A stretch of DNA of 37,647 nt from Methylobacterium segetis (GCF_004348265.1 NZ_SMNT01000044.1:1-37647), one strand, 5' to 3'; shown: positions 16,635 to 29,425, numbered from the stretch's first letter. Made by a program: numbers and translations. Notes: generated by a model not told the origin, from the letters alone.

Positions 16635-17087
16635 TCAGCCGAACAGGTCGACCACGGCGAAGCCGTGGCCTGCGAGGCGCTCGGCGAGGACGCGCCGGTG
16701 GCAGCGCTCGGGGTCGCGCTCGAAGCAGAGCAGGCAGACGGGCTGCCGGGCCGCCATCTCGGCCAGCGCCTCGAGGGCGAGGCCCCCGTCGGCGGTGTCG
16801 AGCACCTCCTCGCAGTAGATCCGCCGCATCAGCGCGGCGTCGTGCGCGCGCGCGGCCTCGCGGCCGGCCTTCGGCGTTCCGAGCTCCCGCAGATGGGCGT
16901 AGCCGAGCCCCGCCTCCTCCAGCCCGGCACGAAGGGCGCCCTTCGAGAAGCCGCGCTTGCGCGAGTTCGCCACCGCACGGACATCGGCGAGGAGGCCGAT
17001 CTCGGCCTCCTTCAGCGCCGCCCGCAGCCGCTCCGGGTCGAGGCCTTCGTAGCCGATGGTAAACAGGATCTTGCTCAACGGCACCAT
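16635..17087 (-). CDS. DUF488 family protein
   Basis: A 150-residue protein with the DUF488 pattern: TIGYEGLDPERL at the start, LLADVRAVANSRKRGFSK in the middle, and CLLCFERDPERCHRRVLAERL near the end (CxxC...CHR). Structure and role of the family are not settled; the conserved cysteine/histidine cluster hints at an enzymatic or nucleic-acid role. I used the ATG at 17087; a GTG at 17084 is nearly equivalent and has a better-spaced AAGGA. It converges with the DUF6894 gene and is divergent from the lysozyme gene. Confidence 0.85.
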   Translation of the reverse strand: MVPLSKILFTIGYEGLDPERLRAALKEAEIGLLADVRAVANSRKRGFSKGALRAGLEEAGLGYAHLRELGTPKAGREAARAHDAALMRRIYCEEVLDTADGGLALEALAEMAARQPVCLLCFERDPERCHRRVLAERLAGHGFAVVDLFG

Positions 17088-17254
17088 CCTTCGAAACGCG
17101 AGGCGCGGCTGCAACTTAAGGCGAGCGGCCGGTCGCGCCAGGGGCGGTCCCGCGGCGCCGGCGGGCCTCCATGTCACCGGCCTGCAACGACTTCCGGAAT
17201 TCCGCCGCAATGACCGCAAAGGTCTGTTAACCGCGCAAGGGGCATCGAATACCC

Positions 17255-18160
17255 GTGATTGTGGCGCATAGGACGATGGGCCGGGCATCGATGTCGCAGT
17301 GGAACGGGACCTCCCTGACAGCTGACGCTCCGCGCGGCCCCTTGGCCCGCTGGCGCGCCGGCGCGAAGCGGGTGCTCGCCGCCGGCCTCCTCGCGAGCCT
17401 CGCCGCCTGCGCCGCCAACACTGATTTCTATCCCACCAAGGGCGACGCGAAGCCCCATCCGGGCGTCGCCCGGGCCAAGCGCCACCCGGTCCAGGGCATC
17501 GACATCTCCCGCTGGCAGGGGCCGGTCGACTGGGCGTCCGTGCGCGGCGCCGGCACCCAGTTCGCCTTCATCAAGGCGACGGAGGGCGGCGACCACGTTG
17601 ACGAGCGCTTCCGTGAGAATTGGGACGGGGCCGCCCGGGCCGGCGTGCCTCGGGGCGCCTACCACTTCGTCTACTGGTGCCGCTCCGCGCAGGACCAGAT
17701 GGAGTGGTTCAAGCGCAACGTCCCGAACGACCCCTCCGCCCTGCCCCCGGTGCTCGACGTCGAGTGGAACGGCCACTCGCAGACCTGCCCGCGCCGTCTG
17801 CCGAAGGCGCAGGCGCTCGGCATGATCCGCTTCATGCTCGCCGAGATGGAGCGCTACACGGGCAAGCGGCCGATCATCTACACCGACATCACCTTCCACA
17901 AGGACGTGCTGGAAGACGAACTGCCCGACTATCCCCATTGGGTCCGCTCGACGGCTGCCGAGCCCGAGCAGCGCTTCGCCAACCGCAAGTGGATGCTCTG
18001 GCAATTCACCTCGACGGGCCGGGTGCCCGGCGTGCGCGGCGACGTGGACCGCAACGCGTTCTACGGGACGCCCGCCGAGTGGGCTTCCTTCCTCGCGACC
18101 GATTGCGATCCGCGCGAGCATCGCAGCCTGACGGCACAGGGTCTCTGCTCCGGAAAGTAG
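17255..18160 (+). CDS. GH25 lysozyme-like lipoprotein
   Basis: A 301-residue glycoside hydrolase family 25 (muramidase) protein that would cleave peptidoglycan between MurNAc and GlcNAc. A hydrophobic segment ending LLASLAAC gives a lipobox cysteine at residue 52, or about 40 if translation starts at the ATG at 17291, which would be more usual. The catalytic domain shows GIDISRWQGPVDW, FAFIKATEGGDHVD, GAYHFVYW, LDVEWNG (Asp-x-Glu pair), PIIYTDITF and WQFTSTGRVPGVRGDVDRNAF, all in order. It is expected to be anchored in a membrane facing the periplasm. The next gene starts 157 bp downstream after a palindrome. Confidence 0.92.
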   Translation: MIVAHRTMGRASMSQWNGTSLTADAPRGPLARWRAGAKRVLAAGLLASLAACAANTDFYPTKGDAKPHPGVARAKRHPVQGIDISRWQGPVDWASVRGAGTQFAFIKATEGGDHVDERFRENWDGAARAGVPRGAYHFVYWCRSAQDQMEWFKRNVPNDPSALPPVLDVEWNGHSQTCPRRLPKAQALGMIRFMLAEMERYTGKRPIIYTDITFHKDVLEDELPDYPHWVRSTAAEPEQRFANRKWMLWQFTSTGRVPGVRGDVDRNAFYGTPAEWASFLATDCDPREHRSLTAQGLCSGK

Positions 18161-18236
18161 CGACACGCCTGCGTCCCGCGAGGCCGGGGCGCATCCCCGC
18201 CAGCCCTGCCGCGCGGCACCGCGAAATTGTTCAGTG

Positions 18237-18258
18237 GTCTGTCTACAAGTAGACAGAC
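18237..18258. promoter_or_regulatory. Perfect 10-2-10 palindrome over a candidate promoter
   Basis: GTCTGTCTAC (18237-18246), two A's, and GTAGACAGAC (18249-18258) form a perfect inverted repeat. It overlaps a possible promoter: TTGTTC at 18227-18232 and TAGACA at 18250-18255, 17 bp apart, so a bound protein would cover the spacer and -10. The half-site is unlike the Crp (TGTGA) or Fnr (TTGAT) consensus and resembles TetR-type operators. It is the only copy I noticed. Confidence 0.6.
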
Positions 18259-18268
18259 TAAGCCTGAA

Positions 18269-18312
18269 ACGCTGCTGTAGGGAACATGCGTAAGCACTCG
18301 TTCCAGCAGCGT
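18269..18312 (+). promoter_or_regulatory. Leader hairpin just before the Crp-like start codon
   Basis: ACGCTGCTG (18269-18277) pairs with CAGCAGCGT (18304-18312) and GGAAC (18281-18285) with GTTCC (18300-18304), with a small bulge and a 14-nt loop. The stem ends 5 nt before the ATG at 18318 and covers the place where a ribosome site should be; no good Shine-Dalgarno sequence is visible. It could limit translation. Confidence 0.4.
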
Positions 18313-18317
18313 AGCCT

Positions 18318-19136
18318 ATGTCGTCGGCGTTCGACTCCCTCTTCGAAGGCAATCTTCTTCTCAAGGCGCTGCACGATGACGATCGTGCGCTGCTCGGGCC
18401 GCACCTTGAGCGCCATCATTATGCCAAGGGCGACACCCTGTTCTCGGCGGGCAGCGCCGTGTCCGCCATCTCGTTCCCCTGCGAGCAGACGGTCGCCACC
18501 CTGGTGATCGCGATGCAGGATGGCCGCAGCGCCGAGACGGCCACGATCGGCCGCGAGGGTGCGGTTGGCGGCGTCGTCAGCAACGGCTGCCTGCCCGCCT
18601 CGACCCACGCCGTGGTGCAGATCGGCGGTCCCGTGCTGCGCATGGAGGCGACCCGGCTGCAGGAGGCCAAGCGCCGCTCGGCGACGCTGCGCAACCTGTT
18701 CACCCGCTATTCCGATTGCCTTCTGGCGCAGGTTCTGCAGTCGGTCGCCTGCAACGCCCTCCATCCAATCGAGGCGCGCTGCCTGCGCTGGCTCCTCACC
18801 CTGCAGGATCGGATCGGCGCCGATACCCTGCCGATCACGCACGAATTGCTCGCCGCGATGCTCGGCGTGCAGCGAACCTACCTCACCCGGATCCGGCGCA
18901 CGCTCCAGCAGCAGGGGCTGATCGAGGTCGGGCGCGGGCGCATCACCATCCTGAACCGGACGAGCCTGGAAAACGCCGCCTGCGAGTGTCACGGCAACGT
19001 CAAGCGCCACTTCGAGACCGTGCTCGGCGCCGTCTACGGGCCGAAGGGACATCTCCTGAAGGTCCGGCCGCCCGAGGATGCCCGAGAGGCGCGCTCGCTC
19101 GCCCTGGCCTCGATGACCGAGAAGGCCGACCGATGA
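18318..19136 (+). CDS. Crp/Fnr-family transcription regulator
   Basis: A 272-residue regulator. The N-terminal cyclic-nucleotide-binding-type barrel (about 20-130) includes HYAKGDTLFSAGSAVSAISFP and TIGREGAVGG. A long helix (about 115-145) precedes the winged helix-turn-helix (about 165-225), with ITHELLAAMLGVQRTYLTRIRRTLQQQGLIEVGRGRITIL. No FNR-type cysteine cluster is seen, and the cAMP-binding RxS motif is not evident, so the effector is unknown. Start is the ATG at 18318; an in-frame stop lies two codons upstream. A palindrome and a leader hairpin precede it. The C-terminal 45 residues extend beyond the usual family length. Confidence 0.88.
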   Translation: MSSAFDSLFEGNLLLKALHDDDRALLGPHLERHHYAKGDTLFSAGSAVSAISFPCEQTVATLVIAMQDGRSAETATIGREGAVGGVVSNGCLPASTHAVVQIGGPVLRMEATRLQEAKRRSATLRNLFTRYSDCLLAQVLQSVACNALHPIEARCLRWLLTLQDRIGADTLPITHELLAAMLGVQRTYLTRIRRTLQQQGLIEVGRGRITILNRTSLENAACECHGNVKRHFETVLGAVYGPKGHLLKVRPPEDAREARSLALASMTEKADR

Positions 19137-19281
19137 GGGATCGGATCCACGGGGATGCCTTGAATTGCGCACAATCGAAAGTTAGGCCGACCGGGACGGT
19201 GCGGGCCTCGGTCGTCCGGACATGAGCGGCTGCCCGCACCCCCTTGCCTGAGCCCGCCCGGACCCTCCCCATCTCCCCCCG

Positions 19282-22074
19282 ATGAGAGACGCCGACCGAA
19301 ACGCTGCCGAGTCGAGCGCCGCCGAGGAACGGCTCGCCGCCCTTGCGCGCTACCACATCCTCGATACCCCGCCGGAGGCCGGTTTCGACGACATCGTGCT
19401 GGTCGCGAGCGAGCTCTGCGCGGCGCCCGTCGCCCTCGTCAGCCTCGTCGCGGCGGACCGGCAATGGTTCAAGGCGCGGGTCGGGTTCGAGGCCTGCGAG
19501 ACCGGGCTCGACAGTTCGGTCTGCGTTCATGCCCTTGCCGGGCCCGGGCTTCTCGTCATCCCGGATCTCAGCGCCGATCCCCGCACCCGCGAGAATCCGC
19601 TGGTCACCGGCGCGCAGGCCCTCCGCTTCTACGCCGGCGTGCGTCTCGACACGCCGGAGGGCCTGGGCCTCGGCACCCTCTGCGTCCTCGACAAGGCGCC
19701 GCGACCCCGAGGGCTGACGCCGGGCCAAGAGGCGGGCTTGCGCGCGCTCGGCCGCCAGGTCACGGCGTTGATCGAGCTGCGCCGGACCGTGTCCCGACGC
19801 GAGGACGATATCCGGCGCCGCCACGAGACGCAGGAGATCAGCAACGCGAGTGCGATCCGCCTCGGCGAGAGCGCGCTCCTGATGCGGCTCGCCATTGAGG
19901 CGACCGGCATCGGCATCTACGATTACGACCTCGTGGCGGACCACCTCGAATGGGACGGGCGCACCCGCGCCCTGTTCGGGGTCGGCGCGGGCGAGCCGGT
20001 GAGCTACGCCGGCACCTTCCTTGCCCGCCTTCACCCGGACGACCGGGCTCGGGTCGAGGCCGCCCTACAGGCTGCCCTCGACCCGATGGGGCGCGGCGTC
20101 TTCGAAAGCGAGTATCGGGTCGTCGGGCCCGACGGGGCGCTGCGCTGGCTCGCCGCCCGGGGCCGCCTCGTCGTGTCGGGGGGGCGGGCGACGCGCATCG
20201 TCGGCACCGTCCTCGACATCACGGCCCGCAAGGAGGCCGAACTCGCCCTGCAGGCGACGCGGGACCGCTACCAGCTCGTCACCCGCGCCACCAACGACGC
20301 GATCTGGGACTGGGACCTCGTCGCCGATCACGTCCTCTGGAACGAGGCGCTCCAGACGGCCTATGGCTGGGCGCCGGAGCAGGTCGAGCCGACCGGCGCG
20401 TGGTGGATCGACCACGTCCACCCGGATGACCGAACACAGGTCCATGCCGACATTCGCGCCGTGATCGACGGGGCGGAGAGCGAGTGGAGCCACGAGTACC
20501 GCTTCCTGCAGGCCGACGGCAGCTACGCGGAGGTGCTCGACCGCGGCTACATGGTCCGTGGGCCGCAGGGCGAGCCCCTGCGCATGATCGGCGCGATGCT
20601 CGACATGACCGAGCGCAACCGGAGCGAGGCGCAGTTCCGGGCCGTGTTCGAGGGCGCCAATGTCGGCATCGTGCAACTCGATCCCCGCAGCCTCACGGCG
20701 CTGCGGGTCAACGCCAAGCTCTGCCGGATCTGGGGCGCGGAGCCGGAGGACATCGTCGGCCATTCCGTGGCGAAGTGGACGCCCGAGGAGGATTCCGTCG
20801 CCCGCGACGCCCTGCACCGGCGCCTCGCCAACGGCGAGATCATGCAGGAGACCCTGGAGAAGCGCTACCGGCGTGCCGACGGGCGCCTGATCTGGGGGCG
20901 GGTGAACCTCGTCTCGCAGGTTCTCGGCGACGCGATCCAGACGACGGCGATGATCGAGGATATCACGCAGGAGCGCGTCGCTGACGTGTGCCAGGCAGCC
21001 CTGATCGTGCTCGGCGACGTCCTGCGCGATGCCCCCACCCGCGAATCCATGCTGGCAGAGGCTGTGGGCATCCTCGGGCGGACGCTCGGGGTGGCCGAGA
21101 CCGGCTTCTGCGACATCGACCTGCCGGACGGCAGCTACCGCGCGGTCGCGCGCTGGCCCTCGCCCGCCGATCCGGGCGCCCGCTCCCTCGCCGGCTTTCC
21201 CCGCACGCTGCAGGCCCTGCGGCGGGGGGAGGTCCTGGCGGTGGCCGACATCGCGGCCGATCCGCGCTTGGCCCAGGAGGCTGAGGCCTACGCGATGCTG
21301 GGCGCGCGCAGCCTCCTCAAGATCCCCCTCGTCCAGCGGGGCAGCCTCGGCGGCGTGCTCTACGTCTACGCGCCGACGGCGCGGGATTGGGTCCCGGCGG
21401 AGGTTACCTTCGCGCGCGACGTGGCTGATCGGGTCTGGGGTTCGCTCGGCCGCCTCCAGGCCGAGGACCAGCAGCGCCTTCTCAACCGAGAGCTGAGCCA
21501 CCGGCTCAAGAACACGCTGGCCATGGTTCAGGCCATTGCCGCGCAGACCCTGCGCAACGCGCCCGATTTCGAGACGGCGAAGGAGGCCCTCGCGGCCCGC
21601 CTGATCGCCCTCGGAAAGGCTCACGATCTCCTGCTCACCGGCGAGCGCGAGAGCGCGGGGATCGACGCGGTGATCGCGGGCGCCCTCTCGCTGCACGACG
21701 ATCGCCAGCCTGGCCGTTTCGCCGTCCGGGGACCCGCGGTCGAGGTCGGCCCGCGGGCGGCGCTCTCGCTCAGCCTGATGATGCACGAGCTCGCCACCAA
21801 CGCCGCGAAGTACGGCGCGCTGTCCGTCCCCGAAGGCCGGGTCGCCGTGGAGTGGGACATCGCGGCCGACGGCGCGGAGCCGCTCGTCCGGATGGCCTGG
21901 ACAGAGAGCGGCGGCCCGCCGGTCTCGCCCCCCTCGCGGAAGGGGTTCGGCTCCCGCCTGATCGAGCGGGGCTTGGCCGGCGCGGTCGGCGGCGAGGTCG
22001 CCCTCGCCTTCGAGCCCGCGGGCGTGGTCTGCCGGGTGACGGCGCCCCTCTCCGGCTTCCAGGCGGCGGAGTAG
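19282..22074 (+). CDS. GAF-PAS-PAS-PAS-GAF HWE-family sensor histidine kinase
   Basis: A 930-residue soluble kinase. Domains in order: GAF (about 25-165), PAS (about 190-315), PAS (about 322-445), PAS (about 445-570), GAF (about 580-725) and an HWE kinase core (about 730-925). The phospho-acceptor is H740 in ELSHRLKNTLAM, the N-box is HELATNAAKYGALS (835-848), and the W873-T-E875 signature defines the HWE group. No receiver or membrane segment is present. The first GAF has EERLAALARYHILDTPPEAGFDD, common in such sensors. HWE kinases are abundant in alphaproteobacteria and often feed stress or light responses. The partner regulator is not adjacent and the ligand is unknown. Confidence 0.93.
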   Translation: MRDADRNAAESSAAEERLAALARYHILDTPPEAGFDDIVLVASELCAAPVALVSLVAADRQWFKARVGFEACETGLDSSVCVHALAGPGLLVIPDLSADPRTRENPLVTGAQALRFYAGVRLDTPEGLGLGTLCVLDKAPRPRGLTPGQEAGLRALGRQVTALIELRRTVSRREDDIRRRHETQEISNASAIRLGESALLMRLAIEATGIGIYDYDLVADHLEWDGRTRALFGVGAGEPVSYAGTFLARLHPDDRARVEAALQAALDPMGRGVFESEYRVVGPDGALRWLAARGRLVVSGGRATRIVGTVLDITARKEAELALQATRDRYQLVTRATNDAIWDWDLVADHVLWNEALQTAYGWAPEQVEPTGAWWIDHVHPDDRTQVHADIRAVIDGAESEWSHEYRFLQADGSYAEVLDRGYMVRGPQGEPLRMIGAMLDMTERNRSEAQFRAVFEGANVGIVQLDPRSLTALRVNAKLCRIWGAEPEDIVGHSVAKWTPEEDSVARDALHRRLANGEIMQETLEKRYRRADGRLIWGRVNLVSQVLGDAIQTTAMIEDITQERVADVCQAALIVLGDVLRDAPTRESMLAEAVGILGRTLGVAETGFCDIDLPDGSYRAVARWPSPADPGARSLAGFPRTLQALRRGEVLAVADIAADPRLAQEAEAYAMLGARSLLKIPLVQRGSLGGVLYVYAPTARDWVPAEVTFARDVADRVWGSLGRLQAEDQQRLLNRELSHRLKNTLAMVQAIAAQTLRNAPDFETAKEALAARLIALGKAHDLLLTGERESAGIDAVIAGALSLHDDRQPGRFAVRGPAVEVGPRAALSLSLMMHELATNAAKYGALSVPEGRVAVEWDIAADGAEPLVRMAWTESGGPPVSPPSRKGFGSRLIERGLAGAVGGEVALAFEPAGVVCRVTAPLSGFQAAE

Positions 22075-22075
22075 G

Positions 22076-23224
22076 CTACTCCGCCGGCTGCGGCGCCGCC
22101 TCCGGCGCCGTGCCGGCCTCCCGCCCGCTTCCGACCGAGCAGCCGCTCGGCGGCGACGTAGAAGGTCGGGGTGATGAACAGGGTGACGAGGGTCGCCACC
22201 AAAAACCCCCCGATCGCCACCGTGCCCATCGAGAGGCGGGCATTGGCCCCCGCCCCGCTGGCGATGGCGAGGAATACCGCGCCGAGGATGAAGGCGAAGG
22301 ACGTCATCAGGATCGGGCGGAGCCGCAGGCGGGCCGCGTCCTGGGCGGCCTTCAGCGGATCCTCGCCCCGGTTCCGGCGCAGATCCTCCGCGAAGGCGAC
22401 GAGCAGGATCGCGTTCTTGGCCGCGAGCCCGACGAGGAGCAGCAGCCCCACCTGCCCGAAGATGTCGAGCGGGAGCCCCTCAGCGCCAGGAAGCCGACCG
22501 CCTCGAAGATCGCCACCGGCGTCGCGAGCAGGATCACGAAGGGCAGGCGCACCGACTCGTAATGCCCGGCGAGCAGCAGGAAGATCATCAGCACGCCGAG
22601 GCCGACGATCAGCGGCGCGTAGCCGCCCGCGATCTTCTCCTGGAAGGCCACCTCGGTCCAGGCGACGGCGTAGTCCGAGGGCAGCTTCTCGGCGGCGAGC
22701 CGCTCGATCACCGCGATCACCGTGCCGGAACTCGCCCCCGGAGCGGTGTCGACCGCGACCTCGATCGCCGGGTAGGTGGTGTAGGAGAGGACCGCGGTCG
22801 GGCCGCTGACGAAGCGGGATCGGACCAGGGAACCGAGCCGCACCGGCTTGCCCTGGCCATTGTGGACGGTCAGGCGCTCGACGTCCTCGATGGTGCGCCG
22901 GCCGCTCGCCTCGCTCTGCACGTAGACTTGGTAGACGTAGCCGAACCGGTTGAAGAGGTTGACGAAGGACGAGCCCACATAGGTGCCGAGCGCGTCGAAC
23001 AGGCGCTGCAGGGGCACGCCGTAGCTCGTCGTCGGCAGGGCGCGGCCGATCGAGGGCAGCTTCGTCACCTCCTCCAGGAAGCGGTCGTCGGCTTGGGCGA
23101 GCTTCACGCTGCCCGCGCCGCTGCGGTCCTGGATCTGCAGCGTCAGGCCGCCGATCGAGCCGAGGCCCGCCAGCGGCGAGGGGTTGACGATGCGCCGGAA
23201 GCCCGGAACTGAGGCGTCCCGCAC
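22076..23224 (-). pseudogene. RND efflux pump remnant (C-terminal part, frameshifted)
   Basis: This matches the second half of an AcrB/MexB-type RND transporter only. From 23224 it reads FRRIVNPSPLAGLGSIGGLTLQIQDR (near AcrB residue 565) through the periplasmic loop and helices to FEAVGFLALRG at about 22480. The frame then breaks at a CCCC run (22476-22479) and continues in another frame with LPLDIFGQVGLLLLVGLAAKNAILLVAFA to FYVAAERLLG at about 22130. A second shift near 22125 would restore the first frame and end at TAG 22078-22076 (APQPAE). The first ~560 residues and any membrane-fusion partner are absent. It is non-functional as a pump; sequencing error could explain the shifts but not the truncation. 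Confidence 0.85.
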
Positions 23225-23278
23225 GGGCCGCCAGCCGGCGTTCCCCTCCCAACGAGGAGGAGAACGCGTTGCGCGCCC

Positions 23279-25336
23279 TCAGGCCGCCCGCACTGTCGCG
23301 AGGAAGCTGCCCACGGCCGCGCGCAGGTCGTTCGCCTGCGCCGAGAGGTCGCCCGCGGCGGCGAGCACCTGCGCCGAGCCGACACTTGCGGTTCCGGCCG
23401 CCTCGCTCACCCCCGCGATGTGACCCGAGACCGCGCGGGTGCCTGCCGAGGTCTGCGCCGTGGTGCGGGCGATCTCGGCGGTGGCCGCGCCCTGCTCCTC
23501 GACGGCCGCCGCGATGTCCCCGCCGATCCTGGCGAGGCGCTGGATCACGCCCGTGATGCCGTCGATCGCCGCGACCGAGGTCGTCGTCGAGGCGGTGATC
23601 TCGGAGACCTTCGCGGCGATCTCGTCGGTGGCGCGCGCGGTCTGGCTCGCGAGATTCTTCACCTCGGCGGCCACCACCGCGAAGCCGCGGCCCGCCTCTC
23701 CTGCCCGCGCCGCCTCGATCGTGGCATTCAGCGCCAGCAGGTTCGTTTGGCCGGCGATGTCCGAGATCAGCCCGACGATCTGGGCGATGCTGCCAGCGGC
23801 GGCCGCGAGGCGGTGCACCTCCCCGGCCATGTCCGCGGCGTCGCGCTCGGCCGCCGCCGCGAGGTCGGCCGAGGCGGTGACCTGGGTGCCGATCTCGCGC
23901 ACGGAGGCCGAGAGTTCCTCCGTCGCCGCCGCGACCGTGTCGGCCGAGAGGGCTGCCTCCTGCGAGGCATTGGCGACCCGGGCGCTCAGGGAAGCGGTGT
24001 CGCCTGCGGCCCGCGCCATGCCGCCCGCGGCGGCCTGGAGCTGGGTGGCGGCCGAGGAGACGGCCGCGACGATGCTGCCGACCCGCGCCTCGAACCCGTC
24101 CGCGAGGCTCAAGGCCGCCGCGCGCTGGGCGGCAGCGCTCTCCTGCGTCATCTGCTCCTGCTCGGCGCGGATGCGGTGCCGCTCGCGCACGCTGTGGCGG
24201 AAGTCGGCCGCCGCCGCTGCGATGGACCGGACCTCGCGCGGGCCGCCCTCGGGGATCGCCACGTCCTCCTCGCCCCGGCCGATCGCCGTGAGCGCCCGCG
24301 ACATCCGCACCAGCGGGCGAGCGATGGCGGTGCCGAGGCCGAAGGCCAGCGCGCCGGAGAGCAGGAAGGTGGCGAGCCCGGCCCCGGCCCAGAGAGCGAG
24401 GCTGCGGTCGGCCTGTGCCCGCACGGCGCCGGCCACCGCCAGCAGGTCGCCGGTGAGGCCGTCCTCGACGCGCTTCAAGGCGTCGATGCGCTGGGAGGCG
24501 AGCTTGAACCAGAGAGGGCTGTCGCGGAAGGCGAGCCCTTCGCCCGGCAGCGTGTCGAGGACGAGCTTGCGCAGGCGCGCCACCTCGCGGGCGGATTCCG
24601 CCGCCTCCGCCGTCTCGAAGGCGGCGGTCTGGGCGGGCTCGGCGCGCAGGCGGAACAGGGCCTCGTAGGTCCCCTGGTTGGCCGCGAGCGTCGTCAGCCG
24701 CTTCAGCCCGGCGAGATCGAGGCTGCCGCCCGCGACGATCGCGGAGGCGGCCGCCCGCTCCTGGCCGGCGAATTCCTTGAGCGAGAGGAAAGCTGCGTAG
24801 GTGGCGAGGCGATTCGCGATGCCGGCGTGGCTCGCGGTCTTCGACATCTCGCCCACCATGCCGAGCCCCTGGCCGATGAGCCCGGTGAAGTAGGCCATTG
24901 CCTGGGGCGGGGTCGGCTCCAGGGCGTCGACCGCCTTCCGCTGTCCCTCGAGGCGCCCGAGATCCTCCCGGAATTGCGCCACCTGCCGTGCGAGAGGCCC
25001 GCCGGATCCCGCGCTCGCCGATGCCGAGACCGCGCCCGCGAGGTCCGCCCGGGCCGCATCCGTACGCGTCCGCTGGGCGGCGAGCTCCGCCCTGAACTGG
25101 CTGCCCTTCGAGCCGAGGAAGAGGCTCGACGCACCGCGCTCGCGCTGGGCCTCGTGCACGAAGGCGCTGACCTGCGAGGCAAGGCCGACGAGATCCTGGA
25201 CCGCTTCCATGCCGGCCCGCTGCTCCAGGCGATCGGAGACGGCGAGGGCCGCCACCACCGCGAAGGCGAGGCAGGGCGCGAGCGCCACGGCCAGGATGCG
25301 TCCCCGCAGGGACGCGATGAAACCACCCGTTCTCAT
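23279..25336 (-). CDS. Methyl-accepting chemotaxis protein with NIT-type sensor domain
   Basis: A 685-residue transmembrane chemoreceptor. Helix 1 (about 12-33) is followed by a large periplasmic region (about 45-310) with the nitrate/nitrite-sensing NIT pattern: [15 protein letters not shown] and [13 protein letters not shown]. Helix 2 lies at about 318-340, HAMP at about 340-392 ([13 protein letters not shown]), and the signalling domain at about 430-685 with the hairpin tip [21 protein letters not shown]. No C-terminal CheR/CheB pentapeptide is seen. No che genes are nearby, so it must join a distant array. Nitrate or nitrite as ligand is inferred from the domain only. Confidence 0.93.
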   Translation of the reverse strand: MRTGGFIASLRGRILAVALAPCLAFAVVAALAVSDRLEQRAGMEAVQDLVGLASQVSAFVHEAQRERGASSLFLGSKGSQFRAELAAQRTRTDAARADLAGAVSASASAGSGGPLARQVAQFREDLGRLEGQRKAVDALEPTPPQAMAYFTGLIGQGLGMVGEMSKTASHAGIANRLATYAAFLSLKEFAGQERAAASAIVAGGSLDLAGLKRLTTLAANQGTYEALFRLRAEPAQTAAFETAEAAESAREVARLRKLVLDTLPGEGLAFRDSPLWFKLASQRIDALKRVEDGLTGDLLAVAGAVRAQADRSLALWAGAGLATFLLSGALAFGLGTAIARPLVRMSRALTAIGRGEEDVAIPEGGPREVRSIAAAAADFRHSVRERHRIRAEQEQMTQESAAAQRAAALSLADGFEARVGSIVAAVSSAATQLQAAAGGMARAAGDTASLSARVANASQEAALSADTVAAATEELSASVREIGTQVTASADLAAAAERDAADMAGEVHRLAAAAGSIAQIVGLISDIAGQTNLLALNATIEAARAGEAGRGFAVVAAEVKNLASQTARATDEIAAKVSEITASTTTSVAAIDGITGVIQRLARIGGDIAAAVEEQGAATAEIARTTAQTSAGTRAVSGHIAGVSEAAGTASVGSAQVLAAAGDLSAQANDLRAAVGSFLATVRAA

Positions 25337-25797
25337 GCCGATATCAATCCAGAATTGCAGTCCGAATCTGGATCGGCGCGGTGATGTAAATTCAGCGTTT
25401 CCGTTTCGAGATTCTGCTCAACATTTGGTCATAAGAATCAAATTTGAGCATTCAAGATCCCTGAAGAGGCGCGGGGACTGTCGAGGAGGGCGCGACCAGC
25501 ACGGACCCGCGCGTCGGAGACCGGTTGGACTCGGGCTTGGCGCTTCCTACATCGGGATAGCGCCCGCGTATCGGCCGGCCCGGTCCCGGGTTTGCTCCTG
25601 TACCGTGTTTGTTCTAAGCAGGATCGTGTCGGACAGTGCCCTGCCCTTGTCCGAAGAAATCCTGCGCCTCGATCGAAACGCGGGGCCGGTGACGCGTTGG
25701 CCTGCCGACGCGGTTCCGCGTCGCGGGGACCGGCTCGCCGGCCGGGACGCATTCGGCTCGCCGCCGACCGACAGACTGCGAAGAGACCTGCCTGCCC
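25337..25797. other. Intergenic region upstream of uvrA
   Basis: About 460 bp between the divergent MCP and uvrA genes. No supported gene. The part next to the MCP gene (25337-25445) is AT-richer and probably holds its promoter. A candidate LexA site lies at 25600-25614. Confidence 0.5.
25600..25614 (+). promoter_or_regulatory. Candidate LexA (SOS) box of uvrA
   Basis: GTAC-N7-GTTC (GTACCGTGTTTGTTC) differs by one base from the alphaproteobacterial LexA consensus GTTC-N7-GTTC and lies 184 bp before the uvrA start. uvrA is a standard SOS gene in this class, which supports the call; the mismatch lowers certainty. Confidence 0.55.
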
Positions 25798-28866
<3,069 letters not shown>

Positions 28867-29425
28867 GAGGGGTGGGGGCCGGGTGGCGCAGTCCGGCGCC
28901 GCGACCGTCCGATTCGCCGCGGGACCGCCCCACCCCGCCCGATTCGACCGAAAGCGGGCCCTCGCGGTAGCCGCCCGCACCTCCCTCGAGCCCGGATCTC
29001 CCGTGTCCGCGGGGCCGTCCGCCAACACGGCCTTGCCCGATTTCCATGGGGCAACTGCGCAATCGTCCCGGATCGCGGACGCCCGGCAAGAGCTTGAGCG
29101 ATCTGCGTTATTCTTCCGGATGAGGCGCCGGCCCCCGCGCCATGCCCGTCGCCCCGCACCTTTGGCCTCCCGGCGGCCGGGCTGTTGCAACGCGGCAAAA
29201 ATGCGGCTTTTGCGCAACGGTCCGATCCGATCTGCCCGGATGCGAGGCATTCCACTGTCATTCCGAGCGCGGCTGTAGAATAGTTCTCAGCGTTGAGACT
29301 TGAGGTGGGGCCGTAAGGGGGCGCTTGGCACCATTGGGGCGGAAGCCGACGCGTTCGGCAAACCGGCAATGTTGTGCACAAGGCTACGGGGCGCACGCCT
29401 GAAATCCTTGGGAAGGAAAGACAAA
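28867..29425. other. Intergenic region between uvrA and the outer-membrane protein
   Basis: About 560 bp, no supported gene. A plus-strand open frame through 28730-29278 is only the out-of-frame tail over uvrA. An imperfect hairpin at 29184-29218 (GTTGC...GCAAC outside, GCAAAA/TTTTGC inside) is the only clear structure. The long leader fits a strongly expressed outer-membrane protein, but no promoter could be fixed. Confidence 0.4.

Noticed and set aside
18281..18304. GGAAC...CGTT resembling an EcfG stress promoter before the Crp-like gene
   Set aside because: The spacing is about 13 bp instead of 16-17, and the bases are explained by the leader hairpin arms.
20065..21786. Minus-strand open frame opposite the histidine kinase
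   Set aside because: A shadow of the kinase: histidine/arginine-rich with no family motif, and the kinase frame is fully supported.
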